Shown here: one piece after another, positions 6,550 to 9,302 of the stretch
Layout: each line of letters opens with the position of its first letter
Position numbering within the stretch: position 1 is the first letter of the stretch
Source of the DNA: Clostridia bacterium
Lineage (GTDB): Bacteria > Bacillota > Clostridia > Lutisporales > Lutisporaceae
Assembly (NCBI GenBank): GCA_029256365.1
Contig: JAQSYB010000057.1
Location: 1 to 9,302 of the forward strand
DNA length: 9,302 nt
Direction: 5' to 3'
The notes under the pieces: model-generated
What the model was told of the DNA's origin: nothing
The model's database searches: none
Seen by the model: the letters and a program-made list of their open reading frames with translations, nothing else
Translations under genes and position numbers: made by a program

Positions 6550-7149
6550 CTATCGAAAAGCTGATGCAAACGGTTCTGATAAATCATTTACTCCATTGAT
6601 AAGAGTAAATGATATTTTATTGTTTTTTGCTTGATCTGAAAGGAAGCCGTCTCCATTGGCTTCCTTTGTTCCAATTAGATAATCCGTATTGGGAATAATG
6701 AGACTTAGCAGTCCCTTTGTATTCTCCTCAAGCTGCTGCTTTCCACCAATATAGATTGTAATCACAACTAGGTTTTCTTCCACTGACTTTTCCAATAGCT
6801 TAACAATACGCTTCTTTTCATCCTCATAGCTTGTACCATGCAGCTTTTCACCAAGCTCACTGTATCCTACTACAAATACAAGTGTATTCACACTCTCCAA
6901 ATTGTTTTCTTTTGCTTGTGGCATGAAATAGTTATGAATCATTAATTTGTTGGCAATATCATTAACAATATAAGCATCTGTACTTTGGCCTGCCGAGGTG
7001 ATCAATACATATTCCTTGGCAATTGGCTTTGGAAGACTAGGAAGGGAATAAACATTCCCCTCCCTTTTTTTTTCAATAATGGCACCGTTCAAGGTCAATA
7101 TTACGATGGCAGCAATTATTATAATTATTTTTATCGTTTTTTTCTCCAT
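6550..7149 (-). CDS. Membrane-anchored DUF6305-like protein of unknown function
   Basis: A 199-residue protein with an N-terminal membrane segment (about 6-25, very rich in Ile) after MEKKTIK, then a domain probably outside the cell. There is no lipobox cysteine. From memory the domain resembles family DUF6305: EYVLITSAGQSTDAYIVNDI near residue 45, a strand LVFVVGYSELGEKLHG, then EDEKKRIVKLLEKS, VVITIYIGGKQQ and NTDYLIGTKEANGDGFLSD. That pattern suggests an alternating alpha/beta fold, and the family has no established function known to me. The ATG at 7147-7149 is preferred, with GAGG (7158-7161) 8 bases upstream. An in-frame TTG at 7171-7173 lacks a ribosome binding site. It sits 52 bases after the solute-binding protein gene and 26 before the kinase gene, so it may assist sensing. 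The family match is moderately sure; the role is inference. Confidence 0.85.
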   Translation of the reverse strand: MEKKTIKIIIIIAAIVILTLNGAIIEKKREGNVYSLPSLPKPIAKEYVLITSAGQSTDAYIVNDIANKLMIHNYFMPQAKENNLESVNTLVFVVGYSELGEKLHGTSYEDEKKRIVKLLEKSVEENLVVITIYIGGKQQLEENTKGLLSLIIPNTDYLIGTKEANGDGFLSDQAKNNKISFTLINGVNDLSEPFASAFR

Positions 7150-7201
7150 CGCTTTAACCTCATAGCAAGCCAATCAATTTTATTTTGGTAGTCTCGTTCC
7201 T

Positions 7202-8827
7202 TTATTCTTCAATATATACATTTTCCAAAGATTCCACACCAGTGATATAGGGCGAATAGCCTGTTACCGACAAACGGGCGGCAAGTACAGGCATTGTATG
7301 CACTAGGGGAATGGATGGCATATCATAATCTACAGTTTGCAGCAATTTTCTATAAAGACTCTTCCTGAAAACCAAATCCGTCGTTTCTCTCCCTTGTGTA
7401 AGCAAGAGATCAACCTCTTCATTTTTATAGAAGGAGTAATTTCCCGCATTGCCTGGATTTGCATTGTCCGAAGACAAAAGTGTATTGAGGAAATTGTCAG
7501 GATCTATATTGTCCCCAGTCCAACCGATCAATGCAATTTCATGCTCGCCATTTTGCATTCTAGTGATATACTCATCCCAATTAAATGTCATAATTACCGC
7601 TTCAACATTGATCTCTTTTAAGCTTTTCTTAATATACTCAGCTGTCTGCAGCGGCTTAGGGAAATAGTCCCTGGAGCTGTTCATAACCCACAATGTAGTT
7701 TTGAAACCATCTGGGTACCCGGCCTTTGCCAAAAGCTGTTTCGCTTTCTCTGGATTGTATTCACTGTCTGGTATGCTCTCATTGTAGCCCCAAAGCAGCG
7801 GCGGAATAAAAGTTTTGGCGGGTCTTGCAAGATTTGCAAAAACCTCTTTAATCATTTCTTCCTTATTGATTGCATGACTGATTGCAATCCGAACATCTCT
7901 ATTGTCAAACGGCGGTTTTTCATTATTCAGTGCAACATATCCTACATTAAAGTATGGCCTTAATAACAATTGCAAATTCCCATCCTCTTCTATCGCCGCA
8001 ACATCATCAGGTCCCAAATTATCAGCTATATGTATGATTCCACTCTTTAATTGTTCCAATCTATCTGCACTAGATGGAATCACCTTAAACTCCACTTCAT
8101 CCACCCTAGCAGGTATGTCCCAATATTGATTGTTGCGTGTTAACACGATACTGCTATTGGGCTCCCAGCTTTTAAAGCAAAAAGGACCTGTCCCCACTGG
8201 ATGCTTGTACACTTCTTCTCCATACTTCATAATTGCATTAGGACTTCCAATACCGAATATAGGCATTGCTAAAGTATTAATAAAAGGGGCATAGGGTTTA
8301 TTAAGCTTTATCTCAACACTATTGTCAGGCAATGCAGTAACGCTCTTTACAAAACCAGGAAAGCCACCAAAAACATAATTCCAGTAACTAAACTGTCCAA
8401 TATGGTGAGGATTATCTGCATCCATCCATCTTTCAAAATTAAACTCTACAGCATCCGCATCAAAATCTGTGCCATCATGAAATTTAACCCCCTGACGCAG
8501 ACGAAATGTCCATGTTAGTCCATCCTCACTAGACCTCCAGCTTGTAGCAAGCCCAGGTATGATTTCTTTGCCGTCCTTTTCATATTTAACAAGAGTTTCA
8601 AATATATTCGCTGTTACTTTGACGGAATCCATATCCGTAGTATTACATGGATCCAAGCTTATAGAATCACTGGCACGGCCTATAATGAGCTTTTTATTTC
8701 CATCAGAATTGCGGAAGGATTCGAGAAAATCATGATATGTAATATTAATTTCATCCCTATACTGATACATAGCAGCCAATAATACCAATACCACAATGAT
8801 AGAAAAAACCTTATATCTTTTCTTCAT
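7202..8827 (-). CDS. Family 5 (Dpp/Opp-type) solute-binding protein with N-terminal membrane anchor
   Basis: A 541-residue member of the SBP_bac_5 family, which binds peptides, nickel, haem or other small ligands outside the membrane. Recognisable stretches are IIPGLATSWRSSEDGLTWTF then RLRQGVKFHDGTDFDADAVEFNFER, PVGTGPFCFKSW, RDVRIAISHAINKEEMI and a DppA-like GWTGDNIDPDNFLNTLLSSD. Length is normal. The N-terminus (MKKRYK, then a hydrophobic stretch about 7-20) has no lipobox cysteine; the first Cys is near residue 60 in SLDPC. The protein is therefore probably held by an uncleaved helix or is secreted, unlike the usual lipoprotein in Gram-positive bacteria. The ATG at 8825-8827 is chosen because AGGAGG (8835-8840) lies 7 bases before it; a TTG at 8855-8857 is rejected. 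No matching permease or ATPase lies beside it, and it heads an operon with a two-component system, which suggests a sensory role. Ligand unknown. Confidence 0.93.
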   Translation of the reverse strand: MKKRYKVFSIIVVLVLLAAMYQYRDEINITYHDFLESFRNSDGNKKLIIGRASDSISLDPCNTTDMDSVKVTANIFETLVKYEKDGKEIIPGLATSWRSSEDGLTWTFRLRQGVKFHDGTDFDADAVEFNFERWMDADNPHHIGQFSYWNYVFGGFPGFVKSVTALPDNSVEIKLNKPYAPFINTLAMPIFGIGSPNAIMKYGEEVYKHPVGTGPFCFKSWEPNSSIVLTRNNQYWDIPARVDEVEFKVIPSSADRLEQLKSGIIHIADNLGPDDVAAIEEDGNLQLLLRPYFNVGYVALNNEKPPFDNRDVRIAISHAINKEEMIKEVFANLARPAKTFIPPLLWGYNESIPDSEYNPEKAKQLLAKAGYPDGFKTTLWVMNSSRDYFPKPLQTAEYIKKSLKEINVEAVIMTFNWDEYITRMQNGEHEIALIGWTGDNIDPDNFLNTLLSSDNANPGNAGNYSFYKNEEVDLLLTQGRETTDLVFRKSLYRKLLQTVDYDMPSIPLVHTMPVLAARLSVTGYSPYITGVESLENVYIEE

Positions 8828-8834
8828 GCTTCCC

Positions 8835-8840
8835 CCTCCT
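8835..8840 (-). promoter_or_regulatory. Ribosome binding site deciding the solute-binding protein start
   Basis: The minus strand reads AGGAGG followed by GGGAAGC and the ATG at 8825-8827, an ideal 7-base spacing. An upstream in-frame TTG (8855-8857) would place this site inside the coding region and is unlikely. Confidence 0.88.
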
Positions 8841-8886
8841 TCTTTCCTCAATTCCAACTTTATTAATAATTATGAATATACATTTA

Positions 8887-8915
8887 ATTGTAGCCGATAA
8901 TATCAAAAATATCAA
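8887..8915 (-). promoter_or_regulatory. Housekeeping-type promoter of the sensor operon
   Basis: On the minus strand TTGATA (8910-8915) and TACAAT (8887-8892) are separated by exactly 17 bases, each one mismatch from the vegetative sigma consensus. The predicted transcript starts near 8880, giving a leader of about 53 bases. TTGATAT occurs twice in tandem here with two T between, overlapping the -35 element, and might also be a protein site. This promoter would serve the solute-binding protein, DUF6305-like, kinase and regulator genes. Confidence 0.72.
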
Positions 8916-8953
8916 AATTTTTAATTGAAAATGAAATAGCAATTGTATTTTTC

Positions 8954-8981
8954 AAAATAAGAAACCCATAGAACGATGGTT
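8954..8981 (-). terminator. Possible weak terminator after the nucleotidyltransferase gene
   Basis: On the minus strand AACCAT and ATGGGTT form a 6-bp stem with one bulged G around a 6-base loop, followed by TTTCTTATTTT. It overlaps the stop codon region of the nucleotidyltransferase. The stem is short and the T-run interrupted, so termination here may be partial or absent. Confidence 0.3.
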
Positions 8982-9302
8982 ATTCATCTTTCGCAAACTG
9001 TTGGTCCTCTATGTTTGCATTTACCATTCTTTCATAATCCTTTATGGTATCCATGTCCATCAGTATAAACCGATCCGATACCTCTAGATATTCTGACTCA
9101 CTTTGGTATCTTTCCAGTATTTTTCGAAGTCCTCCTGGCTGTTGAAAGTGCAGTATCTCTTCCATCAATTCAATTGATAGAATGGGCGGATGACCTTTTG
9201 CCGAAGCATAGCGGGGATAAATAATCTTTGATCTAGTTGTTTGGTAAGCCTCTACAAGCTTTTTAAGCGTATCTGGCTTTATCAAGGGGTAATCTGCCGG
9301 CA
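8980..9302 (-). CDS. MobA/MocA-like NTP transferase (partial, C-terminal part)
   Basis: The C-terminal ~107 residues of a nucleotidyltransferase; the reading frame stays open to the right edge, so the true start is outside. It begins PADYPLIKPDTLKKL, matching the (G/A)DxPL motif whose Asp binds metal in MobA-like enzymes. It continues IIYPRYASAKGHPPILS, a GGLR segment and FILMDMDTIKDYERM, all typical of the NTP_transf_3 family. Relatives attach a nucleotide to molybdopterin to make molybdenum cofactor variants. From memory the DYPL, KGHPP and GGLR pattern is closest to a subgroup (DVU_1551-like) that often carries a C-terminal HD domain; here the protein ends right after the transferase domain. 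It is separated from the next gene by 152 bases containing a promoter, so it belongs to another unit. The N-terminal nucleotide-binding motif cannot be seen. Confidence 0.85.
   Translation of the reverse strand, partial: PADYPLIKPDTLKKLVEAYQTTRSKIIYPRYASAKGHPPILSIELMEEILHFQQPGGLRKILERYQSESEYLEVSDRFILMDMDTIKDYERMVNANIEDQQFAKDE

Noticed and set aside
7150..7173. TTG start for the DUF6305-like protein
   Set aside because: It would add eight residues with no ribosome binding site upstream. The ATG at 7147-7149 has GAGG at a suitable distance and begins a typical MEKK-plus-membrane-helix N-terminus.
8828..8857. TTG start for the solute-binding protein
   Set aside because: The added residues are encoded by the AGGAGG region itself. 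The ATG at 8825-8827 has an ideal ribosome binding site and a signal-like MKKRYK start.
1..9302. CRISPR array, tRNA or insertion sequence
   Set aside because: No spaced direct repeats, cloverleaf-like sequence, transposase-like protein or terminal inverted repeats were seen anywhere in the window.

Overview
The window is AT-rich and every gene I can support lies on the minus strand, so transcription runs from high to low coordinates. Strong AGGAGG-type ribosome binding sites, lipoprotein export signals and the protein families point to a low-GC Gram-positive anaerobe, most likely of the class Clostridia. That placement is an inference from style, since no rRNA or other marker gene is present.

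In transcription order there are three blocks. (1) At the right edge (8980-9302) is the C-terminal part of a MobA/MocA-like nucleotidyltransferase, the end of a unit that begins outside the window. (2) A well-formed promoter (8887-8915) precedes four closely spaced genes: a membrane-anchored family 5 (Dpp/Opp-type) solute-binding protein (7202-8827), a small anchored DUF6305-like protein (6550-7149), a multi-pass membrane histidine kinase (5132-6523) and a response regulator with a CitB/DcuR-like DNA-binding domain (4468-5115). A strong intrinsic terminator (4390-4440) closes this block. (3) After a 251-base intergenic region carrying an 18-bp perfect palindrome, an ABC importer operon follows: a DUF3798 lipoprotein as binding protein (3050-4216), a double-domain ATPase (1343-2950) and two related permeases (300-1343, and 1-299, which runs off the left edge).

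The simplest reading is a sense-and-import module. Two extracytoplasmic anchored proteins and the kinase would sense an outside compound. The response regulator would then activate the DUF3798 importer next door, perhaps through the palindrome about 110 bases upstream of that operon. The importer looks like the CUT2 / simple sugar-nucleoside class in its ATPase and permeases, but its binding protein is from a family with no known ligand. The nucleotidyltransferase upstream belongs to a group tied to molybdenum cofactor. This raises, without proving, a link to molybdenum-hydroxylase metabolism such as purine use.

No tRNA, rRNA, CRISPR array, insertion sequence or clear sign of recent transfer was seen.
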